Assembly: GCA_965277025.1 (NCBI GenBank) | Contig: OZ255706.1 | Location: forward strand, 3,348,001-3,412,000 | Length of the DNA: 64,000 nt | Source of the DNA: Methylomarinum sp965277025 | GTDB taxonomy: Bacteria > Pseudomonadota > Gammaproteobacteria > Methylococcales > Methylomonadaceae | Direction of reading: 5' to 3' | Shown: one piece after another, positions 1 to 9,184 of the stretch | Layout of the letters: every line of letters starts with the position of its first letter | Numbering within the stretch: the stretch's first letter is position 1 | Notes under the pieces: model-generated | The model's input: only the letters and a program-made list of their open reading frames with translations | Databases searched by the model: none | What the model was told of the DNA's origin: nothing | Program-made: the position numbers and the translations under genes

Positions 1-27
1 ATTCAGCAGGCATTACAAAATGAGTAA
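1..27 (+). CDS. 3' tail of an upstream gene (partial)
   Basis: From the first base the frame reads IQQALQNE followed by TAA at 25-27. It lies 6 nt before the GTG of the next gene, the spacing of two genes in an operon. Eight codons are too few to identify the protein, and an open frame this short could be chance. Confidence 0.3.
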   Translation: MQQALQNE

Positions 28-33
28 ACCATC

Positions 34-966
34 GTGACTAATCAATCATTTATTTTTGACCAGATTCACCTGGAAGTGGCGCGTAATGCCTCTGATGATT
101 TCAATCTTTTCCATGACAAACACAAATGGCTGCAAATCACTCATAATCCATTCAAAGGCCCGATTGCGCTCGGCTTTCAACTGAATACACTGATTGAATA
201 CCAGATTTTTTTGCACAGAATAGCCCATCATGAAAATAAAATAATCGACGAAAACAAACTTCGTTTCAGCAATTATCAAGTAACATTCGTCAATGCGTTA
301 AGGCCTCAACATGCTTTTGAATTGATTCTGAAAAAAACGCTGATCAATACCATCCCGGAATTGACCCTGAGTAACCGGGTGGCAATCAAATCAGATCATA
401 AAACCATTCTGCTAGGCTTGAAAAAAGAGACCCCACAAGCTTTGTTTTTGAATAATATCAACCTGGAAAACCTGCCAGATTTAGATACACTCGCCGATAA
501 AAGCACAGTTCCAGGTACTGATTATTTCCTGAAAAGAAAATTCATCAACAAAGGCAATGTCAAAAATTTTCTGGCCGGCTCCCTGGCAGAACCCTCCGAT
601 TATTTCGATGAACTGGAACACATCGCCCATTATCCTGAAATCTTCCCATGTAGTTTGACTTCAGGCGCACTACTGGAAAAAGCCCAACTCGAACAACATG
701 ATTTCAAACGTAACCCAATGGTTTACACCTCTCATGAAATCTCCGTTGACCGGCATTTTTTAAAACAGGTTAAAGACAATGAAAAACTGCATATTCTGGT
801 CAAACAGCATCCGGAATCTCCGGGAAACACATTAAACCAGACTGACATTTTACACAGAAGCTATGATTGTTTTGGCCTGATCAATCGACACGATGTACTG
901 TTCCGCATTCGCCTCAACCTAGTGCCGCTGGAGGAAATTTTGAAGAACCTGCGAAACAGGATTTAA
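34..966 (+). CDS. hypothetical protein, hotdog/MaoC-like N-terminus
   Basis: A 310-residue soluble protein with no signal peptide or membrane segment. The start is GTG, with GAG about 10 nt upstream overlapping the end of the preceding frame. Residues 16-50 contain NASDDFNLFHDKHKW followed by NPFKGPIALGFQL. This resembles the hot-dog hydratase/dehydratase pattern (D-F-N-x-x-H, then G-P-I-A-x-G), in which Asp and His act on acyl thioesters. The length would suit a double hotdog, but the C-terminal half shows no repeat I can assign. A role in acyl-chain metabolism is inference only. An IS4 copy lies 81 bp downstream, so the original downstream neighbour may be lost. Codon use looks like a genuine gene. 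Confidence 0.7.
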   Translation: MTNQSFIFDQIHLEVARNASDDFNLFHDKHKWLQITHNPFKGPIALGFQLNTLIEYQIFLHRIAHHENKIIDENKLRFSNYQVTFVNALRPQHAFELILKKTLINTIPELTLSNRVAIKSDHKTILLGLKKETPQALFLNNINLENLPDLDTLADKSTVPGTDYFLKRKFINKGNVKNFLAGSLAEPSDYFDELEHIAHYPEIFPCSLTSGALLEKAQLEQHDFKRNPMVYTSHEISVDRHFLKQVKDNEKLHILVKQHPESPGNTLNQTDILHRSYDCFGLINRHDVLFRIRLNLVPLEEILKNLRNRI

Positions 967-1047
967 TGATCAGCTATCCAACATTGACAATAAGCTATAG
1001 CAAAAATTACGATTCTGTTTTTTGGAAAACGTTTTTGTACTATTTTT

Positions 1048-2268
1048 CTCTGTACATGACAAAAAATATTAAAAGCTGGCGTAGCTCGTTGAAATGTAAT
1101 TAAATACCGCATTTTGTTTTAGCGAATATGAATAACGGGACATTACAAATCAACGAGCTGACCGTCATATTAACTGAGCACTTTCAATGGAACAAGGCAA
1201 GAATCGTTTGTTTTGTGGGTATGTTAATTGCTTTGATGGCAGTTAGCACGGTCAATCTGGCCCAGCTCGCCGTATTCTTTCCCAGTCGGGCAAAAATTTC
1301 CTCACGATATCGACGGATGCAACGATTTTTCAGTGACCATTGGCTGGATACAATGAAGTCACTCATTTCATCATGAAACTGTTTGGTTTCACTGATCAGG
1401 ATTACTATCTGACGTTAGACAGGACGAATTGGAAGTGGGGTAAAACCAATATTAATCTGCTGGTGCTTGCCGTGGTTTATCGGGGTGCCGCCATTCCTGT
1501 GTATTGGTTGCCTTTAAACAAGCGGGGCAACTCTAATACGAAGGAACGTATAGCGCTGATGAAACGCTTTATTGCGCAGTTTGGCCGACATCACATCAAA
1601 GGTCTTTTGGCTGATCGGGAGTTTATTGGAGACGAATGGATGGGCTGGTTGTTTGAGCAAGAGATTCCCTTTTATATCCGTATTCGCAACAACGCCTGGA
1701 CAACCAATGCCCAAGGCCAGCGAATACGCGTAGAGCGTTTGTTTTATGGGCTTAAGCCGGGTAGCACACGACACCTCTCAACAGCGCGCTATTTGGGAAA
1801 TTGTTCAATTTATCTCAGTGGGTTACGGCTGAGTGATGGTGAGTTATTAATCATCGTCTGTCAGCATTTGAACCCTGATGCGATTAAAATTTATGGCTTG
1901 CGTTGGGAAATCGAAACGCTTTTTGGCGGTTTAAAAGGACGGGGATTCAAACTTGAGGAAACGCGTGTAGTCGGTTATCTTCGGATCAAAAAATTGTTAG
2001 TACTTCCCGTTATTGCTTTCTGTTGGTCACATAAAGCAGGCGAATGGAAACATGATTGCGAGTTACCAATAAAAACCAAAACACATCAGCGGCTCGCGCA
2101 AAGCCTGTTTCGATATGGATTAGATTGTATCCGCTCAACGTTGTTTAATGTCTTATCTCAATCAAAAAGGATGATTAGAAAAGTGATTGCTCTTTTGCAA
2201 CCCATACCTTTTGTCACTGGAATACATGAGACTCATTTGTCATAAGTTAATTTTTGTCATGTACAGAG
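1048..2268 (+). mobile_element. IS4-family element, copy 1 (no target duplication)
   Basis: Bounded by the 18-bp inverted repeat CTCTGTACATGACAAAAA at 1048 and its complement ending at 2268. It is 1221 bp, one base shorter than the 1222-bp copies at 39744 and 44797. The other insertions of this element are flanked by 9-bp duplications, but here the 9 bases on each side (actattttt and aaaagattt) do not match. Either the duplication has decayed, or the flanks come from different loci after recombination between copies. An IS66 element begins 22 bp downstream. Confidence 0.9.
1128..2245 (+). pseudogene. IS4-family transposase, frameshifted
   Basis: Homologous throughout to the intact 372-residue transposase at 44877-45995. 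One T is missing near 1350 (GGATACAATG instead of GGATTACAATG), so the first frame stops at 1376; the rest is open in another frame from 1340 to 2245. The DDE residues (D98, D163, E263 in the intact protein) and the Y-x2-R-x3-E-x6-K signature lie in the second part, detached from the first 74 residues. The protein is probably inactive, though the ends could still be mobilised by intact copies in the window. Confidence 0.9.
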
Positions 2269-4801
2269 AAAAGATTTATTAAAATAAAGGTAACTACTCA
2301 GCGTAAATAAGTAAAAAAACTGCTTGACACGATTTTAGCGTTATTTTTGATTTTCTAACGGCAACACCTGGCGCAAGAGGTTTACTGTATTAGCCTGCGT
2401 TAGTTGAGGCGTGTTGCCTTATAAGCAATGCCCGATAGCCCTGCTGCCGTGCATTTCTAAAATACGATGACGGGCAACACAGAGGCAAAAATTCGTATTT
2501 CAAAAGCCATGAGACAATAGTCCTGTACTTAAACCCACAGGCCGTTTCATTGAAGATTGATTCCATTGATGTAGAGGCTGCCATTACCAATGCCCGGCAG
2601 CTGACTGAAGATGAAGCCGATTTATCTCCGGCGCTGCGGTCTTCGCTGGAGATATTGTTGTTGCTGGTCACGCTCTTGATGCATCGGCTCGGGCTTAACA
2701 GCAGTAACAGTTCCAGGCCGCCATCAAGTGATCCTGATCGTAAAAGGAAAGCACGGGCTGGATCAAAAAAACCAGGTGGTGGACAGAAAGGGCATATTGG
2801 CACCACGCTGGTTAAAGTCGATGATCCCGATGACGTTATCTCCATCAAGATTGATCGCCGTACCTTGCCAGCCGGAAGCTACACGGCAGATGGCTTTGAA
2901 ACCCGGCAGGTATTTGATATTGATATTTCACGGATTGTGACGGAATATCGTGCGCAAAGGCTTATCGATGAACAAGGTCGTCGGTTTGTTGCTCCTTTTC
3001 CCGAGGGCGTAACAAAAGCCGTGCAATATGGTGACCAACTCAAGGCGCACGCCGTGTATCTTTCGCAGTACCAATTATTGCCCTGCCAGCGCATCAAGGA
3101 TTATTTTTCCGATCAATTACAGATCCCCATCAGTGAAGGTTCGCTGGTTAATTTCAATCAACCGGCCTTTGAGAAGCTGGCATCCTTTGAGCCGATTTGC
3201 AAGCAAAGACTGGCGGCAGCTTCTGTTGTACATGCCGATGAAACGGGCATTAACATCAATGGCGCCAAGTACTGGTTGCATTGTGCTTCTAATGATTTAT
3301 GGACACATTATTTTCCCCATGTAAAACGGGGCAAGGAAGCGATGGATGTCATTGGCATCCTGCCTGACTTTCATGGCATTTTATGCCACGATCACTGGAA
3401 GCCTTACTACAAGTCCCCCTTCACTCATGCCTTGTGCAATGCGCATCATCTGCGTGAACTGACCCGTGCCTGGGAGCAGGATGGACAGCAGTGGGCCAAA
3501 GAAATGGAAACCCGGTTAAAAAAGATCAATCAGGTCGTCGATGATGCAGGGGGGAAGCCTGAAGCAAGAAAAGCGGCCTGTTATCGACGACGATATCGAG
3601 ATTTATTAGAGAAAGCACAAATTGAATGTCCGCCACCAACCCCGTTGCCCGGTAAACCCAAACGTGGGCGCCTCAAGCGCAGTAAATCCAGAGACTTACT
3701 GGAACGGCTGATCAATTACCAGGATGATGTCTTACGCTTTATGAGAGAAATAGATGTGCCATTTACTAACTGATGTTACGCGGTCTTGAATTGTTGCAAT
3801 TCAGCAAAAGCCTGCCGAATAGCCTTGATATATAATTTAGCCTTCAAAGCAAAATGATTGGTTTGGTGTTTTATTTTGAGACACTCCAGTTTAAAGACCG
3901 CCATAATGGCCATAAAAATATGATTGTTTTGTGTTGTTGGGGTACGAGTAGGCGACTTTGCCAACCCGGCATTGGATTTCAATGATTTATGAAATTCTTC
4001 GACTTTCCATCGTTTCTGATAGATTGCCGCAACCTTTTTACCCGTTAATGTTAAATCACTGCACACCAGATTAACGGTTGCCGTACTGCCGTCTTTGTTT
4101 GTAAAGATTCGCCGGACAATCAGGACTTCATGTGGGTAGCCTTTTAGCCAGCCGCGTACTGCTTGTTTATCCTCTAATGCAATGTCACTGACACGGGTAA
4201 ATTTTCCTTGTTTCTTGTCGTCTACGCTCAACGCCACCAAACGATTATCCTTTAAAGCCCCAATGAAATGTTTGTCTTTGTCAACAATAAACTCCAGATT
4301 CTCTTTAGCCGTAAACCAGCTATCCATCAACACATAGCGAAATTGAAGCCGATTGTTCAAACACTGTTGAATCATCGCACGCATCAGCTCATTTTTGGTC
4401 ACCGTAGCCATTCGTTTAACCTGCTTTGTTTTGATATCACAAAACTGAATCGGTTTTTTGACCACTTCAAAGGCTACGGGTATCGAAACATTGCCCGTAT
4501 GATACAAGGCATTCAATAGATTGATGCCTTTGACTGACCGCCCCTGGCAATGGTCATAATGCCAACAAATGACTTCATTCTCGTCTGTCCATTGCTTCTC
4601 CTGGATTGTATCGTCAAAAATCAAACACCCTGATTCTTCTTCAATCTTCCGGACTGTTCGTTTAACCTCCAGCCAGAGGTCTCTTGATGTATACGCTCTG
4701 GACGATAAAAAACGCGTGACACTATCATGGCTAACTTCTCCATCTAACGATCATCGCAAGAATTGCCACCCCGCATGATGAAATGTTGTAGAGTTCCTTG
4801 T

Positions 4802-4975
4802 GGAAGGTGGCGGTTAAAGACTGCGCTTTACTTTGAAGCCTTAGAGCCCGACTGCTAACGTAGCCTGCCATGGATGACTCGAACCCCGGATTGCTTCTTT
4901 AAGAGCGAATGTTAAAAGGGCCGTTGACGATTTACATCGCCCTCAGGCAGATCATCCAGGCAACCGCCACCTTCC
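4802..4975 (+). ncRNA. candidate IS110 bridge RNA, copy 1
   Basis: A perfect 14-bp inverted repeat (GGAAGGTGGCGGTT at 4802-4815 and AACCGCCACCTTCC at 4962-4975) closes a 174-nt region between the element's left end and its transposase. Inside, TGCCATGGATGA (4865-4876) can pair with TCATCCAGGCA (4952-4962) with one bulge, overlapping the outer stem by one base. This separates a 5' domain (4816-4864) from a 3' domain (4877-4951). IS110 elements are known to encode a bridge RNA of about this size in this position, with separate target-binding and donor-binding loops. Transcription and function are inferred from position, size and pairing only. Confidence 0.55.
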
Positions 4976-5005
4976 AGGCTCAATCATAGAGTAAAGGAGG
5001 AAGAA

Positions 5006-6226
5006 ATGGAACTCACTGCAATACACAAGCGAGTCATCGGGTTGGATGTTCACCAAAAGCAGATTACCGCCTGCGCCATGGTTGAACAGGCCGATGGTGG
5101 TATTCAGACAGAGCATCGGCAGTTTGGCGCATTCAAACGTGATCGACGTGCATTAGCCGATTGGGTGCAGTCTGTCGCACCGGATGAGGTGGTGATGGAA
5201 AGCACCGGCATCTACTGGAAAAGCCCATATGCAGCTTTGGAACATGTGGGTATTTACGCCAGGGTCGTCAATGCCCGGCATGTGAAGAATGTGCCGGGAC
5301 GCAAGACGGACATCGGCGACGCGCAATGGCTGGCGATGCTTTCCCGTGCCGGACTGCTGCGCGGTTCATTCGTGCCACCGGAAAAGATGCGGCAGTTACG
5401 CCTGATTTCACGTCAACGACAGAAGTTGGTGTCGATGCTGTCTGCTGAGAAGAACAGACTGCACAAGGTATTAACCGACGGCGGCATCCGGCTTGGCGTG
5501 GTGGTCAGCGATGTACATGGGCAATCCGCGCGCGCCATGGTTAACGCGCTGATTGAAGGACAGCCTGCGCATGATGTGTTGAAGCTGGCCAGCAATCGTC
5601 TCAAAGCGCCGCGCGCCGATATACTGGAGGCGCTGCAAGGTGAGCTGAGCGAGCACCATCGCTTCGTACTGAATGAACTGATGCAGCATATTCAGGATTT
5701 GGAAGCACGCATAGCCAGATTTGATGCACAACTGCTGGCCGGACTGGAGAAGGAGAAAACGGTTTTGCAATTGCTCCAGACTATTCCCGGTGTTGATTTG
5801 ATTGGAGCAGCCATGCTACTTGTTGAGATCGGAACGGATATGACTGTCTTTGGCAGTGCGGATCGGCTGGCGTCATGGGTGGGCATATGCCCCGGCAACA
5901 ACGAGTCTGCCGGCAAACGCAAATCAGGACGAACGCGAAAAGGAAACCCGTATGTGCGTCGCCTGCTTTGCGAATGCGCCCATGCCGCCAGCCGAACCCG
6001 ATCGGTTTTCCAGGCAAAATATACATCACTGGCGATTAGGCGAGGTCACCAACGCGCCATCATTGCGCTGGCTCACAAACTTTTGCGGACATGTTACTTC
6101 ATGATTAGTCGCGGCGAGTATTTCCGGGATTCGACCATCGACTACGAAGAAATGGCTGTCAAACGCAATGCACCACGCTGGATCAGAGCGCTGATAAAAT
6201 TCGGTTATATAACACAACCGGGTTAA
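5006..6226 (+). CDS. IS110-family transposase/recombinase, copy 1
   Basis: A 406-residue DEDD recombinase. The N-terminal RuvC-like domain has Asp in GLDVHQKQ (about residue 14), Glu in MESTGIYW and the acidic pair in GRKTDIGDAQWLA. The C-terminal domain (Transposase_20 type) includes LLQTIPGVDLIGAAML and SWVGICPGN, which contain a helix-hairpin-helix-like segment and the region of the catalytic serine. The start ATG at 5006 has a strong ribosome-binding site (AAAGGAGGAAG, 4993-5003). The protein differs from copy 2 at one residue in the aligned sequence (Arg instead of Trp in VVNARHVK), so the copies are recent. It should be intact and active. Confidence 0.95.
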   Translation: MELTAIHKRVIGLDVHQKQITACAMVEQADGGIQTEHRQFGAFKRDRRALADWVQSVAPDEVVMESTGIYWKSPYAALEHVGIYARVVNARHVKNVPGRKTDIGDAQWLAMLSRAGLLRGSFVPPEKMRQLRLISRQRQKLVSMLSAEKNRLHKVLTDGGIRLGVVVSDVHGQSARAMVNALIEGQPAHDVLKLASNRLKAPRADILEALQGELSEHHRFVLNELMQHIQDLEARIARFDAQLLAGLEKEKTVLQLLQTIPGVDLIGAAMLLVEIGTDMTVFGSADRLASWVGICPGNNESAGKRKSGRTRKGNPYVRRLLCECAHAASRTRSVFQAKYTSLAIRRGHQRAIIALAHKLLRTCYFMISRGEYFRDSTIDYEEMAVKRNAPRWIRALIKFGYITQPG

Positions 6227-6765
6227 GCCAGCTTACTTCATTGAATATGGATAAGCAGCCTTTTCACGGCTGAGAACTCCTTGCGCATTCGATATGGATC
6301 ATTTCATGTTAACATTGACGACAAACCCGTCGCCGTCGCATAGCTCGTATTGCTGATTAAATAGTCTGTGTACAGGTCTAATTTCTCTTTGTTCATCCTC
6401 AAATTTTATCAATTATCCGGCGTAGCGCGTAACATCAGTTACTAATAATCTCGGTGAGAATGATATCCGCATGACCAAGGTGCAGCAAAAAATATCGGGG
6501 TGTTTCAGGAGTGAGCAGGGTGCCATCACCTTCTGCCGTATTCGGGGATATCTATCCACTTGTCGTAAACATCATGTCAGTGCCTCTGAAGCGTTGGTAC
6601 TGGTATTTAAGGGGAAATTACCGGAATTTACTCAGTGACCTGATGCTTTTGGTAAAATACGCTGAGTAGTTACAAATAAAGTTTAGTAGTTGAGACGCTA
6701 ATACTTGACAAATTTCTCACAGCATAGAAACTAGACATTGTTTTTAACTACACCCTACCACCGCA

Positions 6766-8010
6766 TTGGACGACCTTTCGCTCACTGTTTTATTCAGTAT
6801 TCTGGGATTTTTGCTCGTTTTGTCTGCCTTTTTTTCCGGCTCCGAAACAGCATTAATGACGTTAAACCGCTATCGGTTGCAACATCTAGTCAAAAAAGGC
6901 CACCGAGGTGCGATAAAAGCCTACCGTTTGCTTAAACGACCAGATCGCCTGATCGGGCTGATTTTACTTGGCAATAATTTTGTCAATATTCTAGCTTCAT
7001 CACTGGCAACCATTATTGCGATTCGGATAGGAGGCGAACAAGCCATCGCTGCGGCAGCTGGTATTTTAACCCTGGTAGTTTTGATATTTTCGGAAGTGAC
7101 GCCAAAAACACTCGCGGCAATCAAACCTGAAGTATTGGCTTTCCCTGCCGCCTGGGTCTACACGCCGTTATTAAAATTGTTTTATCCGATTGTCTGGTTG
7201 GTCAATCTGATTGCAAACATGCTGCTCCGCATTTTCGGCGTACATGTCAAAAAAGATACCGTTGAAACACTGAACAAGGATGAACTGAAAAGCATCGTCG
7301 CTGAAGCTGACAACATCATGCCCAGACGCTATCGAAACATGTTGCTCGGCATCCTGGATATGGAATCAGCGTCAGTTGAAGACATAATGACGCCTCGTAA
7401 TGAAATTGTTGGTATCGACCTGGAAGAGCCGATGGAAGAAATTATCCAGCAATTACAAAACAGCCCTCATACCCGCTTACCGGTTTATAAACAAAATATT
7501 GACCGGGTCATTGGTTTTTTACATTTACGCAATATTCTAGGGCAAATCTGCCGAGATGATTTTGACAAGCAATGTATCATCAAAAATCTGAGTAAACCTT
7601 TTTTCATTCCTGAAAACACGCCACTGCACAAGCAAATTCAATGTTTCAAAACTGAAAAACTGCGTATCGGGCTGGTAGTTGATGAATACGGCGATGTGCA
7701 AGGCTTGATTACTCTGGACGATTTATTGCAGGAACTTGTAGGCGGGCTGATTATTGAAGAAGCCGACGTCAAAATCCAAAGTGATGGCAGTTTTTTGGTT
7801 GATGGCAGCATTACCGTTCGGGAACTTAACCGCATCATGGATCTGGATTTACCGACAGAAGGCCCAAAAACCCTGAATGGCTTGATTATCGAGTATATGG
7901 AAACCATTCCAGAGGCCGGCACCAGCGTCAAACTGCATGGCTACCCGTTGGAAATTCTTAAACGGGAAAAAAATACCATCAAGCTAGTGAAATTTCACCC
8001 AAAAAAATGA
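6766..8010 (+). CDS. CNNM/CorC-family membrane protein with CBS domains
   Basis: A 414-residue member of the HlyC/CorC (CNNM, YfjD-like) family, associated with Mg2+/Co2+ efflux or resistance at the inner membrane. The DUF21 membrane domain covers about residues 5-165, with the family hallmarks SAFFSGSETALM and FSEVTPKTLA. The CBS pair covers about 185-320 (SVEDIMTPRNEIVGID; DEYGDVQGLITLDDLL), and the CorC_HlyC domain about 330-410. The start is TTG at 6766; the next in-frame ATG would remove the first helix, so TTG fits the family. The IS66 copy ends only 93 bp upstream and may have displaced the original promoter. Downstream mtfA is convergent. Confidence 0.9.
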   Translation: MDDLSLTVLFSILGFLLVLSAFFSGSETALMTLNRYRLQHLVKKGHRGAIKAYRLLKRPDRLIGLILLGNNFVNILASSLATIIAIRIGGEQAIAAAAGILTLVVLIFSEVTPKTLAAIKPEVLAFPAAWVYTPLLKLFYPIVWLVNLIANMLLRIFGVHVKKDTVETLNKDELKSIVAEADNIMPRRYRNMLLGILDMESASVEDIMTPRNEIVGIDLEEPMEEIIQQLQNSPHTRLPVYKQNIDRVIGFLHLRNILGQICRDDFDKQCIIKNLSKPFFIPENTPLHKQIQCFKTEKLRIGLVVDEYGDVQGLITLDDLLQELVGGLIIEEADVKIQSDGSFLVDGSITVRELNRIMDLDLPTEGPKTLNGLIIEYMETIPEAGTSVKLHGYPLEILKREKNTIKLVKFHPKK

Positions 8011-8116
8011 TTTGAATAGCCACTTTGGAGTTTTTCTCGATTCCTTGCTGCGCAAGGATGTGTGATTGCTGACAATATGGATGATTTGTTTTACATTTCC
8101 TTCAGTAAAAAACCGT
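8011..8116. other. convergent intergenic spacer
   Basis: Between the 3' ends of the CorC-family gene and mtfA. It contains the short palindrome CCTTGCTGCGCAAGG (8043-8057), a plausible but weak transcription stop. No gene is seen. Confidence 0.4.
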
Positions 8117-8892
8117 TCAATCAATAGTTTCGAAGTGGTTTAATGGATTAACTTTGTAGTAAAGCCTCAATTGTTGATAAACCTTGGGAAAACAGTTTAT
8201 TAAGACCTCTGGCGCAGAAAAGAAATATTCACTGAATACGGCAAAAAATTCGGCAGGGCTGGTCGCTGCATAGGGATTCACACATACCTGGTGATGATGG
8301 TTCAACCTTTTGTGTAGGTGATCATAAGCATTACTGAATATTTCGCACCATGTTTCAGATTGCATTGAACGGTGCAAAGGCGGCATACCATTAGCCCGAC
8401 CATTTAACATATCCAGTTTATGGGCGATTTCATGAATGATGACATTATGGCCTTGGTCATACCCCACCAAATCCTTTTGAATATCGTTCCAGGAAACAAT
8501 CAGCGGCCCTCGCCCCACGACTCCCCACTTAATAATTTTTCATTGTGATGAACAATGCCATTTTCATCGGCTTCATCTCTACTGACATGAAATGCATCTG
8601 GATAAATGACAATTTCAGTCCAACCCTGTAGCAATTCCACTCCCAATGACAGAACCGGCAAACAAGCTTGAGCGGCAATTATTACGCGCATTTCCTCCGA
8701 AATTAACAAGCCAACACCCGTAAATGTTTTTTGTTGAATGAACAGAGTGCTTAATTCACGCAATCTGACATTTTCCTGTACACCAATATCGCGTAATAAC
8801 GGAATTCGACCAAGAGCCGATGCCCATAAATGATGTTTAATAGCATAACGTTTAAGAACATAACTATAATAAAGGCGTTTAAAAAAATTCAT
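8117..8892 (-). pseudogene. mtfA: MtfA-type zinc peptidase, frameshifted
   Basis: MtfA is a cytosolic zinc metallopeptidase of the DUF980 family that binds the Mlc repressor in enterobacteria. The first frame (8892 to 8500) covers the N-terminal half (about 127 residues) and ends in GESWGEGR. The second (8518 to 8117) continues with GRGPLIVSWNDIQKD and contains the zinc motif HEIAHKLD. A single missing C near 8510 (TGGGGCGAGGG where TGGGGCCGAGGG is expected) explains the break. With it restored the protein would be about 258 residues, the normal length. No IS touches the gene. A sequencing error is a real alternative to true inactivation. Confidence 0.85.
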
Positions 8893-8954
8893 AATATCAA
8901 GTGGTTACAACAAACTATAGTAACAGCTTGCTGAAAGATACGGGGAGGGTTAAA

Positions 8955-8978
8955 GAATCGCAAAAAAATCAGCGATTC
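8955..8978. repeat. REP-like palindrome (AAATCAGCGAT family)
   Basis: GAATCGC and GCGATTC form a 7-bp stem around an A-rich loop, followed by CTT. It contains the 11-mer AAATCAGCGAT, found in palindromes at 36977, 50398 and 53890, with one mismatch at 61316. It lies in the leader of mtfA. Confidence 0.55.
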
Positions 8979-9025
8979 CTTGGTGTTAATTCTGATATTT
9001 CATCACGATCAAAGAAACAGCCTGG

Positions 9026-9184
9026 TTATGATTGAAGCAATTGCGACTTGCCCAAAGCACCACCTTCAGAACCCATTGAAACATCTGAACTGACAGGCTG
9101 ATAAATAATTGTTAAGTCCCTCTCATCAAATTCCTTTTTATCAGCAAGTTTTTTAATCCTGTCTATACTACTAAATAACTTACC
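9026..9184 (-). pseudogene. unrecognised gene remnant
   Basis: The minus-strand frame from 9184 to the TAA at 9026-9028 reads GKLFSSIDRIKKLADKKEFD, then a further 31 residues ending GKSQLLQS. It has no start codon and is preceded directly by a stop. Composition looks protein-like, so it may be the C-terminal end of a gene truncated before or with the arrival of the neighbouring IS110. I do not recognise the family. The rest of 8893-9353 holds no other supported gene. Confidence 0.25.

Larger units (their letters stand above)
4748..6309 (+). mobile_element. IS110-family element, copy 1
   Basis: Comparison of this copy with the inverted copy at 9354-10915 fixes the ends: shared sequence runs from CGATCATCGC at 4748 to TTCATGT at 6309, 1562 bp in both. 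Each copy is flanked on both sides by TAA (here 4745-4747 and 6310-6312), and there are no terminal inverted repeats, as expected for IS110. The interrupted sequence (CATCTAA then CATTGACG) is recovered intact in the empty homologous site at 47169-47186 on the other strand. The 5' non-coding part is long (258 nt) and the 3' part short (83 nt), the arrangement of the IS110 group rather than IS1111. Confidence 0.93.
3776..6396 (-). pseudogene. IS4/IS701-like transposase, split by IS110
   Basis: Matches the intact 351-residue transposase at 47089-48144. On the minus strand the start codon is at 6394-6396, and the first codons run to 6310. The IS110 copy then intervenes, and from 4747 the frame continues in register through LDGEVSHDSVTRFL to the stop at 3776. 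The piece 3776-4624 alone looks like a 282-residue gene but is only the C-terminal part. Asp in LIFDDTIQ and LMDSWF and the Y-x2-R-x3-E-x6-K signature (YQKRWKVEEFHKSLK) are present. Confidence 0.9.
3770..6438 (-). mobile_element. IS4/IS701-like element, copy 1, inside IS66
   Basis: Bounded by the 13-bp inverted repeat CTGATGTTACGCG at 3770 and CGCGTAACATCAG ending at 6438. A 7-bp target duplication, TTACTAA, lies at 3763-3769 and 6439-6445. The length is 2669 bp; removing the IS110 insertion (1562 bp plus a 3-bp TAA) leaves 1104 bp, matching the second copy at 44756-48150 once its own inserts are removed. The 7-bp duplication is seen for both copies, which makes it a reliable property of this element. 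Confidence 0.93.
2550..6638 (+). pseudogene. IS66 transposase (TnpC-type), split by nested IS
   Basis: The first 405 or so codons (2550-3769) match the intact 470-residue protein at 58682-60094. The insertion falls after the residues EIDVPFT. The rest, beginning NNLGENDIRMTRVQQK and ending ELPEFTQ-type sequence, resumes in frame after the duplicated TTACTAA and stops at 6638. The N-terminal half has the Pro/Ser-rich SSNSSRPPSSDP segment and a basic GGGQKGH stretch typical of IS66 transposases; DDE-type Asp lies in VVHADETGI. The gene is inactivated by insertion rather than by substitution. The start is TTG (ttgaagattgat). Confidence 0.9.
2290..6673 (+). mobile_element. IS66-family element, copy 1, carrying nested ISs
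   Basis: Ends are the 16-bp inverted repeat GTAACTACTCAGCGTA at 2290 and its complement ending at 6673. A perfect 8-bp target duplication, AAATAAAG, lies at 2282-2289 and 6674-6681, as expected for IS66. The total is 4384 bp. Subtracting the inner element (3770-6438) and its 7-bp duplication leaves 1708 bp, exactly the length of the uninterrupted copy at 58647-60354. It carries a single transposase gene and no tnpA/tnpB, as in the short (ISBst12-like) IS66 subgroup. Confidence 0.95.

Noticed and set aside
867..1103. 78-residue frame overlapping the end of the first gene
   Set aside because: Overlaps a well-supported gene in another frame and runs into the IS4 end; no ribosome-binding site or recognisable sequence.
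3776..4624. Stand-alone 282-residue transposase gene
   Set aside because: It is the C-terminal part of a 351-residue transposase whose 5' end lies beyond an IS110 insertion at 6310-6396.
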